Translations under genes and position numbers: made by a program
Notes under the pieces: model-generated
Database searches by the model: none
What the model was told of the DNA's origin: nothing
Seen by the model: only the letters and a program-made list of their open reading frames with translations
DNA from: Pseudomonas sp. GM50
Lineage (GTDB): Bacteria; Pseudomonadota; Gammaproteobacteria; Pseudomonadales; Pseudomonadaceae
Reading direction: 5' to 3'
DNA length: 58,156 bases
Assembly (NCBI RefSeq): GCF_000282375.1
Contig: NZ_AKJK01000085.1
Location: 1-58,156 of the forward strand
Shown: piece after piece, positions 1-8,278 of the stretch
Layout: each line of letters starts with the position of its first letter
Position numbering within the stretch: the first letter of the stretch is position 1

Positions 1-40
1 GAAGGCCGTCCCCTATGCCGATGGCTTGGATTAAGTCAAA

Positions 41-2881
41 TCAGACCGCATCCAGCTCTGGCTCATCAGCTTGTACAACAACGGTAGCCTTCACCTCATC
101 GTGACGACGGATGTACTTCCAGTCCGCCTCGTCGATGTAGATACCGTTCGGGCCGCTGCCGCCTTCCAGGTCGATAGCGACACTGGCGCAAACTTGCGGC
201 TTCACACTCGCCAGGATCGGCACGAAGCCCAATTGCAGACTGGTTTCCAGCAGTGCTGCCTGGTTCTTCTCGTCGATGTCCGCCGCCTCATCGAGGTAGT
301 ACGGCAGGCGCACGCGGCCGGCCTGATCGCGGTCCATCAAGTGCAGCAACAAGTACATGTTGGTCAGTGCCTTGATTGTCATGGTGGTGCCGTTGGATGC
401 CGCACCGTCGATGTCGGTATGGATCACCGGCTGGCCGTTGACCTTGGTGATCTCGAACGCCAGCTCGAACAGATCCTTGAGACCGAGCTGGTTGTGGTTT
501 GCCGCCACCAGCCGCGCCAGGTATTCCTTGGCCTCTTCGTTCTTGTTGTCCTGATCGGCGCTTTGGCTCAGGTCGAAGACCGAAAGGGTTTCGCCTTCTT
601 CGTACTGACCGGCGCTGTGGATGATCTGGTCAATGTGCTTGAGCGCTTCCTTGTTCGGCGCGAGCACGATGCGGAAGCTTTGCAGGTTGGAAACCTGACG
701 TTTGTTGATCTCGCGGTTGAACAGCGCCAGTTGATGTTCGAGGCTGTCATAGTCGCTGCGGATGTTACGCAGGGTCCGGGCGATGTCGGTGACCGCCGCA
801 CGGCGTGCCTTGCCGAGGGTCAGGGCTTCATCGGTACGGTGTGCGTACGCATTGATCAGAAGTTGCAGGCGACGCTCCATATCGTCTTCGCTGTCGAACT
901 TGGCCACGCCCTTGAGGCGAACCTGAGCGTACAGCGCATCGATTTGCCCGTCGCTGCGCAGCAAACCTTGCCAGCTATCTTGATAGTCATTGAGCAACGG
1001 CAGCAGGTTGTCCATGGAATCGTCGACCGGGTCCATGAACGGCGTGCCGAACGGCAGATCCGCTGGTAACAGCTGACGGCGGCGCAGGGCGTCGTCGAGG
1101 GTGCGTTGCTTGGCTTCCATGTCGCCGATCTGTCGCCCGACCAGTTGCAGCTTGGCCGACAGTTGCTGGACGCGTTCGGTGAAGGCATCGCTGGAACGCT
1201 TCAATTCTTCCTGAGCGGCTTCCATCTGCGCCAATTGCTCAAGCTTGTCGCCTTCTTCGGCGCTCAGGGTTTGCGCGCGGCGGAAGTCTTCCAGGGCTTT
1301 CTGCGCGTCCAGCACTTGCTGGTACAGGGCTTCGGTCTGGGTCTTGCTGGCCGCGCGGTCGGCTGCCACGGCAGCTTGAGTTTTCAGTTGCTTGAGTTCT
1401 TTGTCCAGGCGCTCCTTCTGATCGCGCAACGCCGCGCGGTCAGCCAGGGCTTGCAGGGCTGGCGGCTCGATGTGCGAGATGTCGATGGACAGGCCCGGCA
1501 CTTCGAAGCGCTCGCCTTTGAAGCCATCAAGGATCAGTTCCATGGATTTGACCCACTGACCGTCCTCGTCCAGCGTAATGCCGTGTTCACCCAGTGGCAG
1601 GCTGAACAACGCGCTGTTGAACAGGCGCATCAGGCGCTCGACGTCCTGCTGCGAAAACTCTTCGCGCAGACGGGCGTAGCTGTTGTTGTCGGCGTGGTCG
1701 AGTTGCTGCTTCACCGATTTGAGGCGTTTTTCCAGATCCCGCAGACGCTCTTCGAGGTCTTCGGCGCTGAACTGGCGCGACTGGGCCAGTGCACCGGCCA
1801 GTTCGTCGTGCGCGTCCTTGGCGGCGAGCAGTTGCTGCTCAAGGACTTTGACGTCATCGACCAACGCGAAGCGATGCTTGAGCACCGACAACTCGCCGAG
1901 CCAGCGCTGGATACCGGTGATTTCCCGCTCCAGACGCATCAGCTCCTGAGTGCCGCCGCGTTGATCGTTTTGCAGCGCGTCCTGTTCGTTGCGATAGTGC
2001 TCGGCCTGAATCGTCAGCTCTTCCTTACGCGCACTGGCGTAGTCCGACCAGGTGCCGAGCAGGGAGTCGAGCAGCGGCGACAGGCGATGCAGTTTGCCGC
2101 GCAGGATATTGCGCTGGGCCACGCCTGCGGCCAGCGCTTCAACCAGCGGGCCGGCGGTGACGAGCGAGTTGTAGTCCTGCTCCATGCGGCGTACATCGCG
2201 GAACGCTTCTTCGCACGCGGCGATGTAGTCGACGCTGCCGGAACGCAGGCTGTGTTCGAAAGCATCGAGGAACAGCTGCTTGAGTTTGGCCGCGGTGATT
2301 TCGCGCATGTGCAGCAAGTTGATGAACAGGGCGCGGAAGGTCTTCAGGCTCTGCTCGCTGGTGGAGCGCAGCGGGATCAACGTCAGGTCCAGCGGAATCG
2401 AGGTGTGACCGCCGACCAGCAAACGACGCAGTTCATCCGGTTTGAGTTCGTAGGCTTTCAGGCCTTCGCGCTCAAGGTTGGTGAACAATTCTTTCTGACG
2501 CAGGCAGGTGTCGTTTTTCTGGTAATGGGCCAGATCCAGTTTGCCGGCGTAGGCAAAGAACTGGTGACCGAAACCACCGCCCGGGCCGCGGCCGACCACG
2601 CCGATTACGTGCGGGCCGTGGGGCAGGGAGACTTCCACCAGGATGTAACTGGTGTCCGAGGCGAAGTAGAAGCGCCGGGATTGCTCCAGGCTGTACTTGC
2701 CGAAACTCATGTCCGACATGCGCGCCAGGATCGGGAACTGCAAGGCGTTGATCGAAGCGGATTTACCGAGGTTGTTCGCGCCGTAGACCGACAAAGGTTC
2801 TTCCAGCGGGAACAGGCCGAGGCTGTAACCGGCGGTGTTCAAAAGGGCAAAGCGGCGAATGCCGTAGCGTTCCTTGCTCAT
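41..2881 (-). CDS. mksB: MksB, SMC-like ATPase of the MksBEF condensin
   Basis: This is the 946-residue SMC/MukB-like ATPase subunit of an MksBEF complex, which acts on chromosome structure and, in related Wadjet/MksBEFG systems, in anti-plasmid defence. An N-terminal head carries a Walker A motif GANNLGKS at residues 34-41. A long coiled coil rich in Glu, Leu and Gln follows, broken by a small globular hinge in the middle. The C-terminal head has a signature-like SNG at about 829-831 and a Walker B YYLDE at about 861-865. The start ATG overlaps the mksE stop as ATGA, so the subunits are translationally coupled in the order mksF-mksE-mksB. The stop codon lies 41 bp from the window edge, so it cannot be seen whether the nuclease gene mksG follows. 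Family assignment is firm; the choice between housekeeping and defence role is open. Confidence 0.93.
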   Translation of the reverse strand: MSKERYGIRRFALLNTAGYSLGLFPLEEPLSVYGANNLGKSASINALQFPILARMSDMSFGKYSLEQSRRFYFASDTSYILVEVSLPHGPHVIGVVGRGPGGGFGHQFFAYAGKLDLAHYQKNDTCLRQKELFTNLEREGLKAYELKPDELRRLLVGGHTSIPLDLTLIPLRSTSEQSLKTFRALFINLLHMREITAAKLKQLFLDAFEHSLRSGSVDYIAACEEAFRDVRRMEQDYNSLVTAGPLVEALAAGVAQRNILRGKLHRLSPLLDSLLGTWSDYASARKEELTIQAEHYRNEQDALQNDQRGGTQELMRLEREITGIQRWLGELSVLKHRFALVDDVKVLEQQLLAAKDAHDELAGALAQSRQFSAEDLEERLRDLEKRLKSVKQQLDHADNNSYARLREEFSQQDVERLMRLFNSALFSLPLGEHGITLDEDGQWVKSMELILDGFKGERFEVPGLSIDISHIEPPALQALADRAALRDQKERLDKELKQLKTQAAVAADRAASKTQTEALYQQVLDAQKALEDFRRAQTLSAEEGDKLEQLAQMEAAQEELKRSSDAFTERVQQLSAKLQLVGRQIGDMEAKQRTLDDALRRRQLLPADLPFGTPFMDPVDDSMDNLLPLLNDYQDSWQGLLRSDGQIDALYAQVRLKGVAKFDSEDDMERRLQLLINAYAHRTDEALTLGKARRAAVTDIARTLRNIRSDYDSLEHQLALFNREINKRQVSNLQSFRIVLAPNKEALKHIDQIIHSAGQYEEGETLSVFDLSQSADQDNKNEEAKEYLARLVAANHNQLGLKDLFELAFEITKVNGQPVIHTDIDGAASNGTTMTIKALTNMYLLLHLMDRDQAGRVRLPYYLDEAADIDEKNQAALLETSLQLGFVPILASVKPQVCASVAIDLEGGSGPNGIYIDEADWKYIRRHDEVKATVVVQADEPELDAV

Positions 2882-3579
2882 GCGTCGGTCTCCTGTTCTT
2901 CGGCAATGGCACGGGCCATGGCGTCTTCTTCGCTTTCTTCTTCGAAGTCGCTGAGGTCCAGCGGATCATCGGTTTGCAGCAGCTTTTCGTCACTGTCGTC
3001 GTCGATCAGCACCGGCACCGGCAGAGGCAACACGCTGTGCAGGCTGGCCGCCAGATCGCGGTCCTGCTGAACCGACAGGCAGACGTCGAGGAAACGGTGC
3101 ATCGGCGGCAGGAAACGGTAGATGCCGTTTTCTTCGCCGGCGAAACCGAGCTGGGTCATGCGGCGCATGATTTTTTCTTCGAGTTCTTCGACGGTCTGCA
3201 CTTCGGCCTGGATAAACAGGTCGCGATATTTCTCCAGCAGCGATGGCAATTCATCGCGGCCGAGGCTGCCCCCATCCAGCACGGCGACCGGGTCGCGGCC
3301 CTGATCGGCCAGATGCTCGACGAGAATGAAGGTGAACAGCGCCAGACGTTGCGCGGTCTTGTTCACCGCCGCCGCCGCGAGGTCCGGGACGAAGTAGTAG
3401 AAACCGCGGGTGTCGCAGACCAGTTCAAAGCCCAACGCCTTGAACAACGTGCGGTACTGGTCCTGGAAGTTCGACAATTGCGCGTACAGCTCCGGGTCGC
3501 GGCGGCTGACGTGGTAGCCCTTGAACAGCTCGCGAAAGATCGGCGCCAGCTGGGACAGTTCGGATAGATCAAGATGCAT
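2878..3579 (-). CDS. mksE: MksE, kleisin-associated subunit of the MksBEF condensin
   Basis: A 233-residue protein lies between the kleisin and SMC genes, with the length and position expected of MksE, the winged-helix subunit that binds the kleisin MksF (MukE/JetB equivalent). The N-terminal two thirds look globular. The C-terminal 45 residues are strongly acidic (runs of Asp and Glu) and probably disordered. The start overlaps the 3' end of mksF by 11 nt and the stop overlaps the mksB start by 4 nt, so stoichiometry is probably set by translational coupling. Assignment rests on operon context and size more than on a catalytic motif; MksE proteins have none. Confidence 0.88.
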   Translation of the reverse strand: MHLDLSELSQLAPIFRELFKGYHVSRRDPELYAQLSNFQDQYRTLFKALGFELVCDTRGFYYFVPDLAAAAVNKTAQRLALFTFILVEHLADQGRDPVAVLDGGSLGRDELPSLLEKYRDLFIQAEVQTVEELEEKIMRRMTQLGFAGEENGIYRFLPPMHRFLDVCLSVQQDRDLAASLHSVLPLPVPVLIDDDSDEKLLQTDDPLDLSDFEEESEEDAMARAIAEEQETDA

Positions 3580-4846
3580 GTGGGATGCTCGCAGAATCCT
3601 CGGCGGCGGTGTCGCGGGCCGAGAGCAGGGCGAAGGAGCGCAGGCTGACCTGATGCTCGTGAGTGTGGTAATCGCGGCGTTCCAGACGCTCGCGCTTGAA
3701 GCGTTTTTCCCGCGACAGGCGCGAGAACCAGTAGAGCAATTCGTCGGTGGCGCCGTTCGGTTCCTGCTCTAGCAGCCAGGTCATCAGGTCCGGCATCGGC
3801 AGGGCGTCTTCGCAGCGTTCGAGCATTTCCCGAACCGTGCGTGGCGCGCGCGGGGCTTCGCCTTTCTGGGTCTTGTGGGCCTTGGGGAAACGCGCCGGTT
3901 TCGGCTCGAAACGGGCCAGGGCATAAACGTAGGCTTCGACCTGACTGGCGCTGCCCAGGAACGTGCTTTGCGGACGGGTGAACATCGGCATCGCCGCTTG
4001 TGGCACCGCATCGATACCTTTGCGACGAATGGCCGACAAGGCCAGCGCCGCGCCACGGGTCACGGCGTTGTGGCGGCGGGCTTCTTCACGCAACGGCAGG
4101 AGCAGTTCGCGGGCGTGACGCAAGGTTAGCTGGGCGCTGGTCTGCATTTCGAGGATGCGCGCGTGGGTGCGCAGCAGCATGTCGTCGTCGACCAGATGGC
4201 CGAGGCGCTGCTGTTCGGAGAGCATCTTCAACAGGACCGTTTCGACCTTGCGCACGCCTTGTTCGAAGGCGCCGTCGGCGTTCACCAGTTCAATCATCGG
4301 CTCGACGTATTCGTCCCAGGTCGCCAGCACTTCAGCGTAGCGCTGACGCAGCGGGATCTGCCGATCGCTGGTTTTCGCCCGTTCGGCGACGGCCACCAAC
4401 GCCTGTTCGTCGTTGTCGAGTTTTTTCAGCACGTCGCGCACGCGCATGTCGAGCAGGCGCAACTGGCGCGCCAGATCGTTGCCGTCGCGAATGTCGAAGG
4501 CGTCCTGAATGTAACCGGCCAGGCGCTCGAGATGACGCAAATAGGCTTCGATTTCCAGGCACAGGCCCAGACGGTGCTCACGGCGCAGGTAAGCGAGGAA
4601 GTCGTGGATCTGCGCGTTGAGCTCGAAACGGTTCGGGCTTTTCGCCACGGGAACCAGAATGTCGAGACGGATCCACACATCCAGCAGGCTGGTGATGTCC
4701 TGTGGCGTACTGTCGAGTTGCTGGGCGGCCAGTTGCGTGCGCAGTTCGTTGAGGCTCAGGGTGCCTTGGTCGAAGTGCTCGCACAGTGGCTCCAGAAGTG
4801 CCCAGTGTTCAGCGAGGGCGCGCAAGACGCGCTTGGGTTCGATCAT
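3569..4846 (-). CDS. mksF: MksF, kleisin subunit of the MksBEF condensin
   Basis: First gene of the operon, about 425 residues, matching the MukF/JetA-type kleisin that bridges the SMC heads. It is helical and rich in Arg, Leu and Glu, with a plausible winged-helix N-terminus and a long helical middle. The reading frame is open to a GTG at 4912, but I prefer the ATG at 4846. A TACAAT-like -10 element near 4880-4885 on the minus strand would place the transcript start between the two, and the family N-terminus fits better. There is no strong ribosome binding site at either start. The gene diverges from the psi-subunit gene across about 165 bp. Confidence 0.87.
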   Translation of the reverse strand: MIEPKRVLRALAEHWALLEPLCEHFDQGTLSLNELRTQLAAQQLDSTPQDITSLLDVWIRLDILVPVAKSPNRFELNAQIHDFLAYLRREHRLGLCLEIEAYLRHLERLAGYIQDAFDIRDGNDLARQLRLLDMRVRDVLKKLDNDEQALVAVAERAKTSDRQIPLRQRYAEVLATWDEYVEPMIELVNADGAFEQGVRKVETVLLKMLSEQQRLGHLVDDDMLLRTHARILEMQTSAQLTLRHARELLLPLREEARRHNAVTRGAALALSAIRRKGIDAVPQAAMPMFTRPQSTFLGSASQVEAYVYALARFEPKPARFPKAHKTQKGEAPRAPRTVREMLERCEDALPMPDLMTWLLEQEPNGATDELLYWFSRLSREKRFKRERLERRDYHTHEHQVSLRSFALLSARDTAAEDSASIPHAS

Positions 4847-5013
4847 CGGAATGGCCGGCTGGTTGGCGATTAAAAGTCGCGATTGTACTGCATCACGCCC
4901 GTTGCGATTCACTCTCGGGACGGACAGTTGGCTTTCTATCGATCAAGCGCGGGCGATCTTGAGCGAAGGGCGGTAGAATCAACGCACTTTAGTTATCCAC
5001 AAGTGGCCGACCT

Positions 5014-5793
5014 TTGCTTATCGAGTCCCGTCGCCGCGCTTATTTGACCGCCATGCAGGTGGTCAACTGGCTGCCGCGCACCGAATTGCCCTTTGCTGCG
5101 CCCTCGCGCCCCGAACTGCTGGAGATGCCCGAGCCATTGGTCGTCACCCCGGTTGCGCCGGCTCCCGTGGCCGAGGCACCGATGGAGCCCGTGGTCAAAC
5201 CGGCCGAACGGGTAAAAATCGAGGTGCCGCGGCCATCGTTGGCCAGCACCCGTACGAACGCCAAGGTCGAAGAAGAGGAGGCCCCGGTCGCGGTCAAGGC
5301 GCCGGTCGTTCCGCCACCGCGTTTCGCCCTGCAATTGCTGCGCGCAGGTCGTTGCCTGTTGCTGGTGGAGTTACCCACAGGCGAAAGCTTCCAGACTCGC
5401 GATCCAGCCTATCTGTTGCTCAAGGACATGCTGCGCGCCGCCGGTCTGCCGGACAGCCCGCAGATCGTCGGCGAGCCGGTGCGCTGGCCACTGCTGGCTC
5501 GCGGCACCATGGATCAAGGGCCGGAAGCGGCTCGGGATTTCGTACAAGGCTTTCTGTCGGCCCGTCTGGAAGACGCGCCATGCGTCTGCCTGTGGCTGAT
5601 CGGCTTGCCGGCGGTGCGATTTGCCGGTGAGGCCAACGCCGAATCCTTCAACCGTGAACTTCAGGTCGAAGGCCTGGGTTCGGTCTGGGCCCTGCCGGGT
5701 CTGGAATTATTAATGGAAGAGCCACAGCGTAAGGCTGATGTCTGGCAAGCCATGCGTCGGCTGATGGCGCGCTGGAAAGAATCGAATGAGTGA
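5014..5793 (+). CDS. holD: Pseudomonad-type psi subunit of DNA polymerase III (HolD-like)
   Basis: A 259-residue protein just upstream of rimI, the same neighbour that holD has in Escherichia coli. The N-terminus (Ser-Arg-Arg, then Leu, Met, Val-Val-Asn-Trp at residues 5-20) resembles the clamp-loader-binding N-terminus of E. coli psi. A Pro/Ala/Val-rich and then acidic linker (about residues 30-100) separates it from a globular C-terminal domain. I recall that the P. aeruginosa gene in this position (PA4679) was shown to be a cryptic psi subunit, about twice the length of the enterobacterial one. Automatic annotation often calls it hypothetical or TonB-like because of the Pro-rich stretch. 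The start is a TTG at 5014; the next ATG (5053) would remove the conserved N-terminus, so I keep the TTG. It overlaps rimI by 8 nt. Confidence 0.75.
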   Translation: MLIESRRRAYLTAMQVVNWLPRTELPFAAPSRPELLEMPEPLVVTPVAPAPVAEAPMEPVVKPAERVKIEVPRPSLASTRTNAKVEEEEAPVAVKAPVVPPPRFALQLLRAGRCLLLVELPTGESFQTRDPAYLLLKDMLRAAGLPDSPQIVGEPVRWPLLARGTMDQGPEAARDFVQGFLSARLEDAPCVCLWLIGLPAVRFAGEANAESFNRELQVEGLGSVWALPGLELLMEEPQRKADVWQAMRRLMARWKESNE

Positions 5794-6238
5794 CGCTGTA
5801 TCGTTCCGCCCGATGACCGAGGCGGACCTGGACACTGTACTGAAAATCGAATACGCGGCTTACAGCCACCCCTGGACCCGCGGGATTTTTCTCGATGGCC
5901 TGGGCAAGTACCAGATCTGGCTGATGTTCGAAGGGCAGCAGCAGGTCGGTCATGGCGTGGTGCAGATCATTCTCGACGAGGCGCATTTGCTGAACATCAC
6001 CGTCAAACCGGAAAATCAGGGCCGAGGCCTGGGATTGACGCTGCTGGAGCACTTGATGTCGATTGCCTACAAGGCAGAGGCGCGGGAATGTTTCCTGGAG
6101 GTGCGCGACAGCAACCGGGCGGCGTTTCGGTTGTATGAGCGGTATGGGTTCAACGAAATCGGACGTCGGCGCGATTACTACCCCGCTGTTGGCGGGCGCG
6201 AAGATGCCGTGGTCATGGCCTGTACATTAGTGGATTGA
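5786..6238 (+). CDS. rimI: RimI, N-alpha-acetyltransferase of ribosomal protein S18
   Basis: A 150-residue single-domain GNAT acetyltransferase. The acetyl-CoA binding loop is visible as a QGRGLG motif near residues 78-83, followed by the helix LTLLEHL. The C-terminal block with NRAAFRLYERYGF is typical of RimI, which acetylates the N-terminal alanine of ribosomal protein S18. It overlaps the preceding psi-subunit gene by 8 nt, so the two form one operon, as in other gammaproteobacteria. A REP hairpin starts 10 nt after the stop. Confidence 0.93.
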   Translation: MSDAVSFRPMTEADLDTVLKIEYAAYSHPWTRGIFLDGLGKYQIWLMFEGQQQVGHGVVQIILDEAHLLNITVKPENQGRGLGLTLLEHLMSIAYKAEARECFLEVRDSNRAAFRLYERYGFNEIGRRRDYYPAVGGREDAVVMACTLVD

Positions 6239-6248
6239 GCCTTGAAAG

Positions 6249-6311
6249 CTTCGCGGGCAAGCCTCGCTCCTACGGGCCGAGAACCCGTAGGAGCGAGGCT
6301 TGCCCGCGAAG
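6249..6311. repeat. REP hairpin, family A (inverted pair)
   Basis: Two perfect 28-nt arms (6249-6276 and 6284-6311) around a 7-nt loop form a long hairpin. It is the Pseudomonas REP element with core GCGGGCAAGCCTCGCTCC. It sits between convergent rimI and the acidic-protein gene and could also end transcription or stabilise mRNA 3' ends. Confidence 0.92.
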
Positions 6312-6333
6312 GCGTCCTCACTGACGACAACGA

Positions 6334-6738
6334 TCAACGCTTGCCATCCATTGGATCGCGCTGCGCCATCTCTGCTTCGTCCAACCCATTGCCCCCGCCG
6401 ATGTCGTCCTCATCGACAATGCTCAAATCCCAGTCCGCCTGGTCGCCTTCACCCTCTTCGTGGGCGTCCCGTGCGCCGTCTTCACGGATCAAGGTTTCCG
6501 GGCTCATGTCATCGTCGGTGGATTCATGGTCATCGGTCGAGCCGCCGGTCATGCCAGCTTCACGGACGCGTTCGTCGGGGATTTTCTGCGCACGCTCGCG
6601 TTCGGGGATCAAGTCACCGATTCTGGTGCCCGGTTCTTCCTCGTCGAAATTCAGCTCATGCACTGAGCCCATGCGGTCTTCGTTGTCATCGATGGGTTCG
6701 GGTTGCGCCTCATCGAACGGACGTCGTGAATCAGTCAT
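6334..6738 (-). CDS. Conserved acidic hypothetical protein
   Basis: A 134-residue, very acidic, low-complexity protein (many Asp and Glu, few hydrophobic residues, no Cys) with no signal peptide or membrane segment. It is probably largely disordered. I recall that Pseudomonas homologues carry names such as serine kinase/phosphatase or HPr-related protein, but nothing in this sequence supports an enzymatic role. The start is backed by a good ribosome binding site (GAGGGA, 5-6 nt before the ATG). A 7-bp inverted repeat lies directly upstream (6752-6771). Confidence 0.75.
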   Translation of the reverse strand: MTDSRRPFDEAQPEPIDDNEDRMGSVHELNFDEEEPGTRIGDLIPERERAQKIPDERVREAGMTGGSTDDHESTDDDMSPETLIREDGARDAHEEGEGDQADWDLSIVDEDDIGGGNGLDEAEMAQRDPMDGKR

Positions 6739-6751
6739 GGCATTCCCTCAT

Positions 6752-6771
6752 ACTGTAGGCCTTACTACAGT
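6752..6771. promoter_or_regulatory. Inverted repeat ACTGTAG-N6-CTACAGT upstream of the acidic-protein gene
   Basis: Perfect 7-bp arms with a 6-nt spacer lie 14 nt before the ATG of the acidic-protein gene and 150 nt before the carbonic anhydrase gene. It may be an operator or a short 5' leader hairpin. No regulator can be named. Confidence 0.4.
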
Positions 6772-6921
6772 TGACCCACTGGGCTTGCGAGAATTCCACC
6801 GGCAGGGAACGTCGGCTCGCCGTTATAGGCATCAGGGCATCAGGGGGTATCTGCATCGCGCACGTGACCCCGACAGGCGGTTGTCTGTCAAACCAGCGCA
6901 TCATTATCGAGGCTTCATTGC

Positions 6922-7566
6922 ATGAACGAATTACAAGATCTGATTGATAACAATGAGCGCTGGGCCGACGCGATCACCCAGGAAGATCCTGATTTCTTCG
7001 CCAAGCTGGCCCGTCAACAGACCCCGGAATACCTGTGGATCGGTTGCTCCGATGCCCGCGTGCCGGCCAATGAAATCGTCGGCATGCTGCCGGGCGATCT
7101 GTTCGTGCACCGCAACGTGGCCAACGTTGTATTGCACACCGACCTCAACTGCTTGTCGGTGATTCAGTACGCGGTCGACGTACTCAAAGTCAAACACATC
7201 CTGGTCACTGGCCACTATGGCTGCGGCGGTGTACGCGCCTCGATGCAGGACCGTCAGTTGGGCCTGATCGACGGTTGGTTGCGCTCGATTCGCGATCTCT
7301 ATTATGAAAAGCGCGACGAACTGGCCAAGTTGTCCACCGAAGAAGAGCGGGTCGACCGCCTTTGCGAGCTCAACGTGATCCAGCAGGTGGCCAACGTCGG
7401 TCATACCAGCATTGTGCAAAACGCCTGGCACCGCGGCCAGAGCCTGTCGGTCCATGGTTGCATCTATGGCATCAAGGATGGACGCTGGAAAAGCCTGAAC
7501 GCCACCATCAGCGGTTTCGAACAGTTGCCGCCGCAGTACCGTTTGCGTCCGGTCGAAACGTTGTAA
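6922..7566 (+). CDS. can: Beta-class carbonic anhydrase
   Basis: A 214-residue zinc enzyme interconverting CO2 and bicarbonate in the cytoplasm. All four zinc-site residues of the beta class are present at the standard positions: Cys42 and Asp44 in GCSDAR, and His98 and Cys101 in GHYGCGG. Length equals that of the E. coli Can type. A GAGG ribosome binding site precedes the ATG by 9 nt. It is a single-gene unit convergent with the SET-domain gene, with only 7 nt between their ends. Confidence 0.95.
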   Translation: MNELQDLIDNNERWADAITQEDPDFFAKLARQQTPEYLWIGCSDARVPANEIVGMLPGDLFVHRNVANVVLHTDLNCLSVIQYAVDVLKVKHILVTGHYGCGGVRASMQDRQLGLIDGWLRSIRDLYYEKRDELAKLSTEEERVDRLCELNVIQQVANVGHTSIVQNAWHRGQSLSVHGCIYGIKDGRWKSLNATISGFEQLPPQYRLRPVETL

Positions 7567-7573
7567 GAGCCTT

Positions 7574-8098
7574 TCAGCTGGAACTTCGTCGACGCCAGTG
7601 TTGAAAAAACTGTTCTCCATTGGCGTTCGGCGACTCGTCATAGCCGATGATCCAGCCACGGCAGCAGGGACAACTGCAGCGGCAAGCGAACTGCCGCTGC
7701 AGTTTGTCTTCTGTCGCGGCGAAATCCATCGTCAGTCGATCACCTTTTTTGATGTCCTTGAGTGCCCATAACCACAGCTCGCTCATGTCCAGAAAGACGT
7801 TGGGGTCGCAGGAGTGGCTCAGCAGACCGCAGAAGCGCGGATCGTAGAGGTGGATTCCTGGAGCCAGTTGCCGAGTGTGTCGGCAGCGATAGGGCAGCAG
7901 ATGTCCGGAAACCCGACAGATTCGGCTGATGCGCGGGAACTCGCGCAGTGCCACGACAGCCATTGCCGATCCCTGGGTGTTGTCGATGATTTCAAAGTCG
8001 TCTTTGGAGGGGAACCCAAGGCGAAGGGGCAATTCTACAAACGGATAGATGCCATTTGATGGTGGTGGGGGTATTGCTTGTTCTGCATGGGCTCTCAT
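7574..8098 (-). CDS. Small SET-domain protein, putative protein lysine methyltransferase
   Basis: A 174-residue protein with a compact SET domain. The core motif SHSCDPN is at residues 94-100, the strand-turn KDIKKGDRLTMDF at about 114-126 corresponds to the GEELT-DY block, and the post-SET zinc cluster CRCSCPCC ends at residue 146. Together these predict S-adenosylmethionine binding and lysine methylation of a protein; the substrate is unknown. The frame extends to 8251, but the ATG at 8098 is preceded by AAGGA with good spacing, and the extension would run into the terminator hairpin of the next gene, so 8098 is preferred. No Nlpc, chlamydial-histone or type III secretion neighbour is present. 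Repeated TGTCAG elements lie upstream (8108-8221). Confidence 0.82.
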   Translation of the reverse strand: MRAHAEQAIPPPPSNGIYPFVELPLRLGFPSKDDFEIIDNTQGSAMAVVALREFPRISRICRVSGHLLPYRCRHTRQLAPGIHLYDPRFCGLLSHSCDPNVFLDMSELWLWALKDIKKGDRLTMDFAATEDKLQRQFACRCSCPCCRGWIIGYDESPNANGEQFFQHWRRRSSS

Positions 8099-8107
8099 AA
8101 CAATCCT

Positions 8108-8221
8108 TGTCAGTCGAGTGCTACGACCGCCGTCTACTGACATCCTGTCAGTCCTGCAGCACATGGGTATGCCCCAAGCCTCTCGCAAATGAACCAATTG
8201 ATCTACTGTCAGATATGACAG
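8108..8221. promoter_or_regulatory. TGTCAG/CTGACA repeat array upstream of the SET-domain gene
   Basis: There are three elements: TGTCAG at 8108-8113, the palindrome CTGACA-N3-TGTCAG at 8137-8151, and the palindrome CTGTCA-N4-TGACAG at 8206-8221. All lie between the SET-domain start and the preceding terminator, so they are candidate operators of that promoter. Confidence 0.4.
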
Positions 8222-8225
8222 GCGA

Positions 8226-8273
8226 AAAAAGCTCTTTCCCGCGTCAGCCATGGCTCACGCGAGAAAGAGCTTT
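8226..8273 (-). terminator. Rho-independent terminator after the secreted-protein gene
   Basis: A strong hairpin with arms AAAGCTCTTTC and GAAAGAGCTTT (plus an inner GCG/CGC pair), followed on the minus strand by a T-rich tail. It lies 6 nt after the stop of the gene at 8279-9454. Confidence 0.8.
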
Positions 8274-8278
8274 ATCGT

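Noticed and set aside
1106..3070. 654-codon ORF on the plus strand
   Set aside because: It is exactly antisense to mksB and mksE, whose domains and overlaps are clear. Long antisense frames are expected in GC-rich Pseudomonas genes.
6249..6311. REP hairpins as a CRISPR array
   Set aside because: The copies are inverted pairs scattered between genes, without regular spacers or cas genes.
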